NCBI RefSeq assembly: GCF_900700375.1
Contig: NC_041723.1
Location: forward strand, 18,962,956 to 19,026,955
DNA length: 64,000 bases
Direction of reading: 5' to 3'
Source of the DNA: Denticeps clupeoides
Taxonomy: Eukaryota; Chordata; Actinopteri; Clupeiformes; Denticipitidae
Positions 1-11,464 of the stretch are shown piece by piece. How positions within the stretch are numbered: the stretch's first letter is position 1; every line of letters starts with the position of its first letter. Made by a program: the position numbers and the translations under genes. The notes under the pieces were generated by a model, which saw only the letters and a list, made by a program, of their open reading frames with translations, did no database searches and was not told the DNA's origin.

Positions 1-140
1 TCAGAACCACGCTGTTCAACCAGCATCACCAGCAGGTTTGTCATCCAGCAGCTTCACACCAGAGCTTCATAACATAACAGACGCTTCACCCACCTGGAGG
101 TCAGGGGTCATAACAGTGATACCGCGCATGCGCCACTCAC

Positions 141-267
141 TCTGCGATACGACGAATTTGCTGGAGCACGCGCTCAGGTTGCACCTCCGGGCAGGTACCC
201 AGCGCCTGGTCCGCGCATGGAGCAGGCGGCGGCACAGCGGCGTCAATACCGCGGACAAGTGTACCAT
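141..267 (-). CDS. Possible first coding exon of a mitochondrial protein (gene continues beyond left edge)
   Basis: From an ATG at 267 the minus strand encodes 42 residues plus one base, ending at a GTGAGT donor (135-140). The peptide is rich in Arg, Leu, Ser and Ala, has almost no acidic residues and looks like a mitochondrial targeting sequence (MVHLSAVLTPLCRRLLHART...). Just upstream on the same strand lie an inverted CCAAT box and a TTACGTCA CRE-like site in a CpG-rich stretch, which suits a housekeeping promoter. I do not recognise the gene and no later exon is inside the window. A chance open frame in a CpG island is the main alternative. Confidence 0.33.
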
Positions 268-339
268 GATGGAGTCCCGGAGTTCCCCTAGTACGCCACT
301 ATAAGAGGCCAAACGAACCCGCCCGTGCCGCTTCCGCAC

Positions 340-412
340 GGTCTGGGCTCCACTGCGCGGCGACGCGCCGTGACGTAATCGCTCCCAGCAGCCAATCACA
401 TTCATCTGAGGA
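340..412 (-). promoter_or_regulatory. CpG-rich promoter with CCAAT and CRE-like sites
   Basis: Read on the minus strand, this stretch has GATTGGCTGC followed by TTACGTCA and a GC-rich run about 75-130 bases before the candidate ATG at 267. The spacing fits a TATA-less housekeeping promoter. The function is inferred from motifs only. Confidence 0.4.
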
Positions 413-468
413 AGGGCGTTCCGCTCGCATTCTTTTGTTGACGTCCAGCGCATGAGCAGCGATAACAT

Positions 469-1312
469 GCCGTCGGTGTTTAAAAGGACAATTTAGAAAC
501 AATGAAGAGTAGTCATGAGCTCTTTTTTCACTCCTCTGGTAATAAAGTTCCTGTGCTTTACATGTGTGCAGGTACCGATGAAGACACATCTGCACGTGGC
601 ATTACCTACAACAGAACGATGAAGAAAAGAATAAAAGCCGGATGTTCCATCTTCTTAAACGGGTGCTTCAGGTCCTACAGGTTATACATGTTATTGTCTA
701 AGAAAAAATATACTTACTACTCAGAGTAAAATTATCCATTTAAGGATCTACAATTGGGGTGAAAACACGCAGTGTAGGGTTCCCTTCAATTAAGCAAATT
801 CCCCTTTATTTTGTCTTACTGATATCAGCATTATACACAAATAAGTGACTAAATTCAAACAGCTTGTTTCTGTACATTCCATACTCCTAGTATGGGTATA
901 TAAATTACTGCATGAGGTATTGGGTGTGAAGGTATAGACTGGTGCTGCTTACTGTCAATTGCAGTACATTTTTGTGATTTTATGCTGCTGGGTGTAGCTT
1001 AGTAATATTGGTGGAGATTGCTATGTATTTTTACAAGCACTGACATGTAGTGCTGGGTGTAGACTGCTGAACATTTACTATGCAGGCTATTTGTGTCTAT
1101 AAACAGAGGCACGTGCAGATAAAAACTGTCCAGGTACACGTTGAACTCCAACCCCTGCCACGTAACGTTTGTTTTCATTCACATCTGAGCAAAGGTAACC
1201 TGCACCTTCATTTACACACAGAACATCTCCAGCTATTCAGTCTGCACAGATTATTCCTGCAGCACTCAAACACACACACACAAGCAGCATGCAAGTCACC
1301 GATCCATTACTG
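469..1312. other. Intergenic spacer, no gene recognised
   Basis: AT-rich unique-looking sequence between the left-edge CpG promoter and the 3' end of uba2. Short open frames here show no family resemblance or splice context. Confidence 0.5.
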
Positions 1313-1318
1313 TTTATT
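1313..1318 (-). terminator. uba2: Candidate poly(A) signal of uba2
   Basis: AATAAA on the minus strand about 460 bases past the uba2 stop codon. It would give a moderate 3'UTR. Other weaker variants lie closer, so the site used is uncertain. Confidence 0.35.
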
Positions 1319-1779
1319 CAGCCTCGCTCTGCTGGCTCAGAAATGAGGTTTCAGGCTTCACAAACAGAACTCCATGAAGACACAGTTCATAGTATAGAGC
1401 AGGATCATGACTCCAACACGCAAATATGCACCACTGGCTTCAATTATTTCACAGAGCTTATTCTTATAAAAATGTTAAATATGGAAAGTTGCCAAAGAGT
1501 AGAATAAGATCAGGTGAAACGAGTGTTGGATTTCTTGTAGCCACCCTAAACCAACCAAAAGTCCTAACTACTACTGACAAAACACTGTAAAAATACAAAA
1601 ATGGTTTCTCATAAAATATTTTCCAAAGTGCTCTCATCAACCATATTCCAGTAATAAGAGCAAAATGGAAAAAGATGCACAGAAAGAACTTACAAGGTGT
1701 CAACATTTTTGTACAGATATATTTACAGGTTTGGTAAGAGAAGCCATAAGAAAATAAAACAAGGCTTCTGAGTGGCACG

Positions 1780-3136
1780 CTAGTCTAAGGCTATGAGGTC
1801 ATCATCATCTTCATTGTCAGCATGCTGCTGCTGGCTGAGTCGCTGGCGTTTGGCAGGAGCTTCGCCTGTTTCAGCATCCAGCAGTTTCCGCTTGAGGGCT
1901 CCACAATCAGAGCTGGAAGATGGTTCTTCATCGGAGTCAACAATCAGAACGTCATCTTGATCTGTAGGAACTGAGCATATTGCACAAAACATTAGAAATG
2001 GTGTTTGCTCATTTAATAGTGTTATGATTATTATGCAGTATTTCAGTTTTTAAGGACCTTTTAACCAAAAGAAAATGTCATATAAAATCTTTTCATGGAT
2101 GTAATTTTCCAGGTTTTTCCATGATGTATGAGAAGCCTACAGAGAATAAGTGTGTTTGATCTGATTGTATTCATTTTTTTTTCCCTGACATGATCCTGCT
2201 AAACGAATCACAGCTGCTCTGTGGGGACATGCATATTGTTACCTGTAGATGAGGTAGAGGGCTGTGCAGAGTCTTTGTTGCCATTTGTAATATTTTTGCC
2301 TTCCTCCTGTGTACTGGGGGTGGGGGCCTTGTCAGGGGCGTCACCCACCACTTCAAATTCCATATCTTTTCCCAGTTCATCACTGTCAGACGACATACAC
2401 AGTTTGTAACACATTACAACCAAATTCTTTGCTCAAAATTTGAATGAGCGCTGATATTTGACCATGGTCACCCTCACTGAGGACCAGTTGTATTCAGAGG
2501 TAACACATGTTATTTGAGAACATACACATACAGACCTGTGCAGCACATTCACAAGAAGAGTGTAATCCTGAAGGAAGTCGTCAGCTTGCAGGCGGCTGCC
2601 ATTACGAATCCCAAAGTCAGACAAGAATTTACTGTTGTTTCCTAGGGAAAGACATACAGGATTACAGAAAAGACAATCTGATGTCCCATGACCCCTCGGT
2701 TTTGAGTGTGATATGGTCATAACTGTGTTGCAACCTCACCTTCAGTCTCTCCCTCCTCAGAGGAGATGAGGATAGTGCCCTTGCCATCCTCTATCTGAAC
2801 ATCAGGTGCTACCATGCCAAACCTCTCCTTTAGAATCTGTGGCATCAACAGAACAAATTAGGTTACAAGCAGATGAACACAGTACCATGGTCACTCTCAT
2901 TGAAGCTTTTAATTAAATTTTAATTATAAAGGTATGATATGGAATGACAAAAGAACAAAAAGACTTTTTAATAATCATGATAATAGAACAGCGGCGTTAT
3001 TCCTGAAATTATAGAGGGCTAGAATAGAAAATTACCAGAACACTTGTGCAACACATCCAACTCACTCAGCATGTAGTCCCATGAATGCTCTTTAACAAAT
3101 AATTCATAAATCTTTCCTCAAAACAAGTTTCAAATT

Positions 3137-3185
<49 letters not shown>

Positions 3186-6100
3186 CTCATGGGATTATCA
3201 ATATATAGTCAGGGAGATTTTTTTTCTTTTTCTACCGGTGTGAAAGAATGACACTTCACGACATTGTCAGTTTGTGTGTAAATCATATTGGCAAACAGCG
3301 TGCACTAAGTGGCATAACACATTATGAATTATGATGCATGAACACCATCAAGGGAAGGTATCAGCACATGATGCCTATTTGGACTTCTATTGAATGCTTA
3401 TTGAAACAGTCACCCACCTTATCCTGTAGGGTCTGTATCATGGTGGAGCTGACATTGAGTCTGACAGTGACCTCTGGTTTGCTGGCACATACATAACAGT
3501 TGAGGTTGGGTGGGTCAAGTGCACATGGCACCAGCAGTTTCTTTTTTGGGTTGGGCTGCTTATTCAAGAAAATCTGTAGAACACCAAGTATAACAAAAGT
3601 GGCATCAATAATGGTGTAGGACATCACATTCTGAGAGAGAGAGAGGAAGGGGTGGGAGGGCTCACCGTGCAGCACTGATCCAGATCACCTGATAGGACCT
3701 TTAGTGCCTCCAGTACGATAAGTCCAGCAATGACCGCGTTGGTGGTGGCAATTGCTGGAATGATGTTTCCTGCCATGGCTGCAGGAAATAGGCGTAAACT
3801 TCAGCGTGAGATGACAAATCATGTCATTAGGGTTCCGTCTAATCAAAACACACACTCACATTTAATATCAAAGCGGCTCTTCATGTTCATGCTAAAGACA
3901 TGCATGCGCAAGTTTGCTGCTGCTGTAACAAAGTCCATTGCGGGTGGATCATCCTGTTGAGAGATTAGAGATCATGAGTTACATTACACAGCTATATATT
4001 CCAGTTTAATTTGGATATGATTAAGAACCAAATTTTTAGATTCATTTAGCATCATGTGAAGCTTTATTTTATAGCATTATTTGTATTATTAAATGCATGA
4101 TTGACAATTACCACAAAATACTAAATGCTCTATATTCAATAGAGTATAATAGTCACAAAAAAAACCCCAAAACAATCACAAAAGTTTTGACTGCAGTAAC
4201 AACGCAGTTTTTTTGTTAAACATTGAAATGTGAAGGTCATTCATTCAGGACAAGCATCTTATTGCATCTGTACATACACACAGTATGGTAAAAAGTTATT
4301 ACTTCTTGATTCCGGATTAATAAAAGCCCTTTTCTGCTCCACGAATTGAGCATTTTACAGCATTTCAAGTATTTGCTCTTGGTGGGAACACATATGCAGT
4401 CGTGTTGGGACACATCTGACCGGTGAACATTACCTCTAACAGACAATGGTAGAGAGCTGGTCAGTACACTTATTTCATCTGGTTTCCTTAATCCAAACTA
4501 TTTTGATTGCTTTGCTTATCTGGTCCACACGAGAGCAACTTCATTTTGCAATAAACACATAATAATAGCAGTAATACTGCAAAACGTTTCACACACACCT
4601 TATCCCAAACAAGCTCTGCACCAGCACCCCGTTCAGCCAGCTGAGAACTCAAGGTCTTCACACTCTCTGAGAAGAGCTGGGAGTATCCATACACACCCAA
4701 CACATGCTGGTCCTTCAGACCGCCACCCAACATCTCCTCTACAAGAGAGACTGCAGAACGTGTACACATACAGGCACACAGCATTTAAATGATAAATATG
4801 GTTAACCAAAACACTAAAAGGGGTGTTGACAGTGTGAGTGTTCACCTTGTTTCTGAAGCTCAGACCACTCAAGTGGAAGAGGAGCCTTCCTCTTCCTCCA
4901 GAGCTTGTCCATGGTGAGGAGGTACATGATGTCATCTTTAAAGAGCTGGTGAAGGCAGAGACAGGGTGAGCTGAAAACCACGAAGAGGCCATCACACCCC
5001 ATGGCATATACTTTCAATGGGCTGGAAAGTAGGTGTGCGCGATATACATTGTGCGAGATGAAATCGAGTATGTAACTAATGCAACAGTACTGAGCATTCA
5101 TAAAACATAGGTGCACGTTCAGCAAGCCAGATGTTAATGGGGCTCGCTGCTTCAAAATGAGCCAGACAAGACCAATGACCAGTTGCAAGCAGAACTGTTG
5201 CACTGTTGTTGATGTAGATACACACCCTGCCACTGTGAGATTTTCCCCTGAGAACATTGCTATACCTTCTTTGGTATACCCCTTCCCAGTAGCGTGACAT
5301 GGCATGTAGACTACCAATCTGAATGAAAACAGAGCCGCTGAAAAAAAGCATTCTATTTCTAAAAAAAAACTTTTTTTGTTATGGGTTTAAAGTTCTTTTG
5401 TGATATTGGTAATGTTGAAATCTGTTAGCACTTGGAATTATTGTGAAGTAAAAGTCCTATTATGTATTGAGTTTTTTTCTAGTAAATCACACCGCTACTG
5501 GGAAGGGGTACACCCAGGAAGGTATAGCAATGATCTCAGGGGAAAAACTGACATCTACAACCGACGAACACAAGCAGAATATTCACACTATTCTCCAAAC
5601 ATCGAATCATATAAAGATCATATAAATCACCGAGCCCTAAATCATTTTATAGAGATCATATAACTCACCGAGCCCTAACTTACACCAACAATACTAATAG
5701 AAGACTAGACCCACTACATTCTGCATATTGACCAAATCACTCCTCTGAGGATGTATATCCACTGCCCTCCTCCATCTGGAGAAGTACATGTCCAGATTTT
5801 TGTTTAGCCTTTAATACAATAATCAAATAAAACAATAAACACAAATAATAACACCTGGGCCTTGTAAAATTTGATTCTGGACTATGACACGCCTCAAATA
5901 GGTTGGACAGAGCATACTGAGCAACTTCTCACTACTGGCTCTCCACAGGGGCATGTACTGAGCAGGCTTGGGGAGTAACAAGATACATGCAACTGAAATC
6001 TGTTATGTTACTTTAGGATAATCTGTAATTAAATTACAGTAATACTGTGTACAAAACTTTGCGGATATGTTCTGATGTATCCTGCCACAATGGTAGTAAG

Positions 6101-9100
6101 CGGGATTCGAACCCGGGTCTTCTGGTTCATAGGCGAGTGTGTTACCCACTAGGCTACTACCACCCTAGTGGGGGCCGTATTCCGCTCAGTGGCACCTTGG
6201 CTGTTCGGGACTCAATTCCTTACCCACTAGGCTAACCACTGCCCCTTATTAGCAGCACAGCAGTCCATTTTTTAAAGCTGATATGTTAACATTGTAACCA
6301 CATTTGAATGACAAAGGACAACCAATCCATGCCAATCTATTCTCGCTCCAGAATCCTGGCAGACAGGTTATTGCTCTTACATATGTTAATGACTTCTATA
6401 TTAAATGATCAAACAAGATCATTCTTTTTTTTTCATAACGTGAAAAATACATCTTTAAATGTTTTCTTATCTTTAATAAACTATTCTAATCTTGTTATTT
6501 GAGGTTCATTAAACCAGTAAAGAAGAGAGGAAGTATCAACATTATAGCACATCATGAAATTAACAGTGTGACCCCTGAACCCTTGCTGTTTGCTGAATTG
6601 GTGTAATGCACCTTGTTGAACAGTTTGACAGGGTCGTAGCCAGTGGAGCGAGCCCAGTCTTTGGTTGACACCCGTTTGATATCTCCATCCTGTTCTGAGG
6701 CTGTGGCACGAGCAGCAGCTTCTGATGGGTCCCCTGTTGAGAAGACCCACTAGCCTCAAAACACACACAGCTGCTACACCAAAACAGAAAGACAAAAACA
6801 GAAATAGCATCTAAAATGAGCAGACAGCAGAACTCACATGCAGCCTCAGGGTCCGCCGTGTCTGGGGAGACCTCCTGATCAGCGTCCTCTTCTCCAAACA
6901 GCTGGCTGGTAGAATATCACCGTATTAACATTAAAAATATGTACTTGCATCTATATAACAATACAACTATGTGACTAGACCTATAAGATTAATTAACAAT
7001 TTTTCAAACCAAGGAGGCATCTGGTTTTCATTTGACCAGTACACTTCTTGTGCTGCCAGGTGAATAAATAAAAGAAACCTGGTCATTTCACTCACTTGAA
7101 CAAGTATTTTGCCCACACAATGCAATGGATGGGCTCTGAAGGGGTGTTACGAATGGTGCATCCTGGGAACGTTTTCTGGGTGGGTTTGGGCTGGCACTCA
7201 TAACACTCGGTCAGACCCTTCAGGAGTAAAATAGCAATGGAAGATGAGCAGAAAGTGATCTCAGCAGCACATCCACAAAATATAATAGTAGGGAGGATGA
7301 TGAATATAAATCAAAAATCAATTCATCATGGTAGAACAATGTAATCACATGTATTGTGGGGTTGTGCATAAATCTGCTTTATAAAACCACTTTTAAAAGA
7401 GTGTTATTTCTCTTATGCTATTTAAAAAAAATAGCTTTTTGTCCACTTAATTACAAAAATAATGCCTGTACCTAACTGTCCCTACTTTTAACGCAGCCAC
7501 TTGTAAAACAGTTAGGGTTCTGTCACAACTGTATGTAGTGAGCCATTCTACCTAATCATTTTTGATTAATTGTAATGGTATTTTGCAGTTATGTGGTTTG
7601 TGCCCATCCGCACAGTACAGGCAGAGGGACCAAAAAGTTCATAATAACTGTTGAGAAATCCTACAAAGGGTCTTGAGACCAAACTTCCTAGCCCTCTGTA
7701 ACCAGTTTACAGTCCAAATGTTTTGAGAATAACAAATACTGGTTTTCACTAAGTTTGCTGCTTCTGTTTTTATTATGGCAATTTGCATTTACTCCAGAAT
7801 GTTATGAAGAGTAGTCAGATGAATTGCAAAGTCCCTCTTTGCCATAAAAATTAACTTAATCCCCCAAAAAACATTTCAGCCAAAAACCGACCTGCTCAGA
7901 TAATTTCAGTGATCCTCACACAGGTGAGTTTTGGCAAGCACAAGGCAGGAGATTATTCTGTCATGCTGATTGCGTTAAAATAGCAGACTGGATGATTTAA
8001 AAGAATATTGACTTGTTGCATAAACTTGATGTAATTGTCAATAAAAATGTAATTGTGCATGTGCCAGCCAGGAGTGTTTTCTGGATTGGGGGGGTTCTCA
8101 AGAGCAAAGTCAGTTGGTTTTACATTACAATTTATCCTTGATTGTCATGATACAGTCATTTACTACATCGCATGTAAAAGTAATCGCAATACAGCAAGTA
8201 TATTCAATATATCGCCCACCCCTACTGCAGATGTATGTAAGGAGTTTAGTGATTATGCTCTTACCTTTTTAATAATGGTGACTTGACCCAGGTACCCAGC
8301 TGTGCCACTCTCAATAAGCGGAATATCAGCAGCCAGACACATTCGATTCACATGATTCCGGGCAGCTACCACAAAACCAAAAATAAAAATATGAACAAAT
8401 AGCCAAAAAGTCACCTGGAAGAATGAATGAGATTTACAGGGAAAAAGAATTTAACCTCTGTTATCCAGAGCATTCATCACCAGTGCAAAGTTCCTGAAGA
8501 ACTCCACGCTGTAATCTGGACTGCAAACGACAAGGACAAAAAGACGACGACAATACAAAGCTGCAATAAAACAGCAATACTGCAACATGATAGGGTGCTT
8601 GGGCTACATGGGTAATTCAGATGTCACATGGAAATTTCTGCATTTTTCACGTCATTGTGTAAGTGAAGTGATTGTCATTGTGATACACAGCACAGCACAC
8701 AGTGACAACAAAATGTGTCCTCTGCTCTTAACCAATCACCCTTAGTGAGTAGCGATGAAAAGAGCAACGTGTGGGGACTGTACTTTGCTCCGTGGCACCT
8801 TGGCGGATAGGGATTCAAAGCCACCTTCTGATTATGAAGCCACTTCCTTAGCCACCACTGCCCCACAATACAGAGGCATCAACTGCCCCAAGAACTACTT
8901 CAATCTCAATCCTTACGAAAAGACGGCGTCTGGCTAGGATGAATTCTGCCTCCATCACTGTCAGAGGTCAGCCTCACACAGGAAGCAAATAAAAAAATAG
9001 CAGCAGTGGATATTTAGAAATTATATTACAGAGGTAAACAATCACTCTGACATGCCATTTTTAATTACATGTATGGGAGGATCAATCAATTAATCAAAAA

Positions 9101-10143
9101 GATGTTGGCCACACCTCAAAATTGTGCTATATGCATTAAAGGATCTGTTTCTTTTTCACTAGTTGTAAAAGTTTTCCCCCCTCAAGACATTATGTTTTGT
9201 TATAAATGTAAGGACGTGAAAGCATAAAACATGACCATTTTGTTACTAAAGTTGCTAGATGTGAATGATGTACATACAGACAGTTTTGAGGCACATATGT
9301 ATTGCATGGCCATGGTTTTGATAAATGTAAGGACACGTAGACTTGATAGAACTCATCCCCAGGCAGTTATCTGTAGTTGGGAAACCATACTCACTTCATA
9401 ATGCTGTCATGGTAGGCTGTGATGTTGGCTTTAGGGCAGAACTGCACGACACTCTCTTTGGCCACCTGAGCAGAATTGGTGATTGTCCAATCAGTTCCAA
9501 AAAATGACAAAAATTGAATTTAGGGTGCGGGTGCATACAGCACCTACCTGAGCTTTGGATTTGCCCACATGTTTCTTCTGAAAGAGAAACTGTCTGTTCA
9601 GATTGCTCACATCTATGGTGTCCAGATCAATCTACAGAAAACAAACGAAGCACACGGTCCTGTAAAAAGTGCAGATGTCGCAGAATTAACATGTAAACGC
9701 TTAATGGTGCAGGAAACCGGGCGGAAAATAGATAACGACAGTTCTACGTCACTTCAGGTTGTGTCTAACGGTGAGCAAATGACAGAAAGCAGGACTTTAC
9801 AGGCAGCAGAGCTGCTGCTCGTAACTGTAGCACATTTGGGCGCGAAGCTCCGACGCGAAGACAATTTCCACATAAGTGAAGGGATTTCCTCGTTCCCACA
9901 ACTCCAATCCTTCACCCCGAACCCGCGGAACGAACGCGTGGAGCTCCGGGCCACAGTCCGGTCCGTTAGCTAGCATCAGCAGTACAAAGACGCTGCGCTC
10001 ACCACCTCGATGTTCCTGAAGCCGGTGAGAACCAGGTTCTTAAGCAACTCGCAGCCGATGCCGCCGGCCCCCACCACCAGCACCCGGCAGGAGGACACAG
10101 AGTCGGCCAGTTCTTTACGGAGAGGCCCCACTAGCTGCACCAT
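1780..10143 (-). CDS. uba2: SUMO-activating enzyme subunit 2 (UBA2/SAE2), complete, 17 exons
   Basis: Catalytic half of the nuclear SAE1-UBA2 E1: it adenylates SUMO, holds it as a thioester and passes it to UBC9. Coding exons, 5' to 3': 10003-10143, 9548-9631, 9395-9465, 8456-8520, 8265-8365, 7096-7217, 6838-6905, 6612-6733, 4846-4945, 4599-4738, 3860-3953, 3666-3778, 3418-3573, 2740-2836, 2536-2641, 2243-2382, 1780-1970. They sum to 1911 nt, 636 residues (human 640), with every phase matching. Visible parts: the ATP-binding GAGGIG near residue 25, zinc cysteines in ECYEC (159, 162) and NCYVC (433, 436), active-site Cys174 in [10 protein letters not shown], a ubiquitin-like domain ([20 protein letters not shown]), the SUMO-interacting [10 protein letters not shown], a basic KRKLL...KRQR signal and the terminal DDDDLIALD. 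The linker before GLKDQ is about nine residues shorter than in human. The exon 8 donor is GTGCAT. Introns hold a palindromic repeat and SINE pieces. Confidence 0.97.
3137..3177. repeat. (TA)n(GA)n microsatellite in uba2 intron
   Basis: A TA run turns directly into about 13 GA units, between uba2 exons 13 and 14. Confidence 0.9.
5028..5690. mobile_element. Non-autonomous palindromic DNA element (hAT-like MITE?)
   Basis: Two arms of about 60 bases, 5235-5294 and 5493-5552, are inverted copies of each other (CGCTACTGGGAAGGGGTA... against its complement) with roughly one mismatch in eight. Outer edges carry GCGCGATATACATTGTGCG-type sequence and a repeated ACCGAGCCCTAA, as in many fish hAT-derived MITEs. 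No transposase frame is present. It sits in uba2 intron 8. The outer limits are approximate and the superfamily is inferred. Confidence 0.55.
6086..6165 (-). mobile_element. SINE-B head fragment
   Basis: On the minus strand this matches the tRNA-like start of SINE-B (GGTGGTAGTAGCCTAGTGGG, then GGTTCGAATCCC box B). Only the head is left. It lies in uba2 intron 8 against a SINE-A fragment. Confidence 0.8.
6184..6245 (-). mobile_element. SINE-A head fragment
   Basis: Minus-strand start of SINE-A (GGGGCAGTGGTTAGCCTAGT...), directly behind the SINE-B fragment. It is either a two-SINE cluster or a template-switch chimera. Confidence 0.7.
8661..8864 (-). mobile_element. SINE-A copy, near full length, diverged
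   Basis: Minus-strand copy from the GGGGCAGTGGTGGC head to the CACTTCACTT tail, in uba2 intron 3. Box B is eroded, so it is an old copy. Confidence 0.85.
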
Positions 10144-10330
10144 TGTTACGCGGTGAAAGACACGGTTCTGCTGCCCTCTTCTCCTCCTTTCTTCTCACAG
10201 AAAGCAAGCTATTGGCGGCGCTCTGTGGAGGAGGCTCAAGAGTCAAACAAAACGATCCTCCTTTTACCGCTAGCGCCATCTGTCGGCCTGGCGGACCTTC
10301 TACAAGCTGACATTTTCTCACCTCGAATAC

Positions 10331-10600
10331 ACTGTACGTCTCCACTTTACTTATCCTATTGGCTAAATTTCATATTCATAAATGTAGATTCATTGGCAAG
10401 AATCCCCAGTTTATTCTATATAAAAGGAGGCTGAACAGTACTATTCATCTTATCTGGTAATTCAAAAGCTAAAAAGAAATGTTAAGTATTGTTCTTCATT
10501 TAACATTCTTGCATGAATCATTGTTCAGTTTGTATTGTTTATGTTTCTTTCTTGACATTTAACTTTGTTCCCTTAATAAAGCTGTTGTTGAATGGTATTG
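10331..10600 (+). other. TATA box and poly(A) signal pair without a gene
   Basis: A CCAAT box on the minus strand (about 10349), a TATATAAAAGG box (10418-10428) and an AATAAA (10574-10580) lie within 250 bases on the plus strand, with no coding frame between them. This could be a solo LTR remnant of a retroelement, an ancient fossil if so, or a short noncoding unit. I cannot decide from sequence alone. Confidence 0.3.
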
Positions 10601-11072
10601 TAACTGCTTGTTTTAATTACTAAAAATGTAGATGGAATACTAATTCTTTGAAAATTGTCTCCCTGAATAACATGAATACATTTTAATAACATAATAACAT
10701 TTTAAAGTACACCAATTAGCCATAATATTAACATCACCCAATTTTGAGAAAGTCCCCCAATTCACAGCCAAAATAGCCATGAATAAATAAGGCAGTGTTT
10801 ATCAACCCAAGAAGCACCTGAGCCTAAGTGAAATACGATTGGAGTGAAGATTGAGTTTTGATGTGATATCCAAGCTGTCATGACATCCTAACCTGCAAAG
10901 ACACCTCCCACCCCTGGAGATGTCACACCTCCCCATTCAATTTGTGAGCATCAGGGACTTCTGGGAGACTTGGGATGTCTGTGACAAGATAATTGTAATA
11001 AGATAATCAATAATAATGACTTTATCAGCCATTGGTGCTAATGTTATGGATGGTTGTAGCATATTTAAAGCA

Positions 11073-11145
11073 GGGCCAGTGGCACAATGGATAACGCATC
11101 TGACTACGGATCAGAAGATTCTAAGTTCGACTCCTGGCTGGCTCA
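11073..11145 (+). tRNA. tRNA-Arg (ACG), possibly a degraded copy
   Basis: Cloverleaf of 73 bases: acceptor GGGCCAG pairs with CTGGCTC (one G-U), box A TGGCACAATGG, anticodon loop CTACGGA giving ACG on a perfect TCTGA/TCAGA stem, and T loop TTCGACT. It resembles the canonical vertebrate tRNA-Arg(ACG), but the T stem has one A-C mismatch and one G-U, and the D arm has two changes. It may be weakly functional or a tRNA pseudogene. A SINE-A copy starts about ten bases after it. Confidence 0.65.
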
Positions 11146-11153
11146 TGCTTTGG

Positions 11154-11240
11154 GCCAGTGGAGGCCTAGCAGTTAAGGAAGCGGCCCGTTATCAGAAGGT
11201 TGCCAGTTCGAACCACTCAGTCACTTCACTTTCACTTCAA
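11154..11240 (+). mobile_element. SINE-A, internally deleted
   Basis: The tRNA-like head (CAGTGGAGGCCTAGCAGTTA, box B AGTTCGAACC) is followed at once by the CACTTCACTTTCACTTC tail; the body is missing. It sits immediately after tRNA-Arg. Confidence 0.8.
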
Positions 11241-11440
11241 ATATGTAAATTCAAGAATGTGCTCAAAAAAGTTCACACAAGTACCAAACCTACTACCTTG
11301 AAATGATCACTGGTTCCCCTCATGTTTGAAAAAATTGTCATAGTGAATTGATTTATATGTCTTGAAGGTTCTCTTAGTGAGGATGCAAGAAAATCTTATA
11401 GGCAAAAAGAATATGCATGACTGTGGGCTGTATTGATATC

Positions 11441-11446
11441 TTTATT
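11441..11446 (-). terminator. drc7: Poly(A) signal of drc7
   Basis: AATAAA on the minus strand about 20 bases beyond the drc7 stop, implying a very short 3'UTR. Confidence 0.6.
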
Positions 11447-11464
11447 AACAATGAATGAAAAAGA

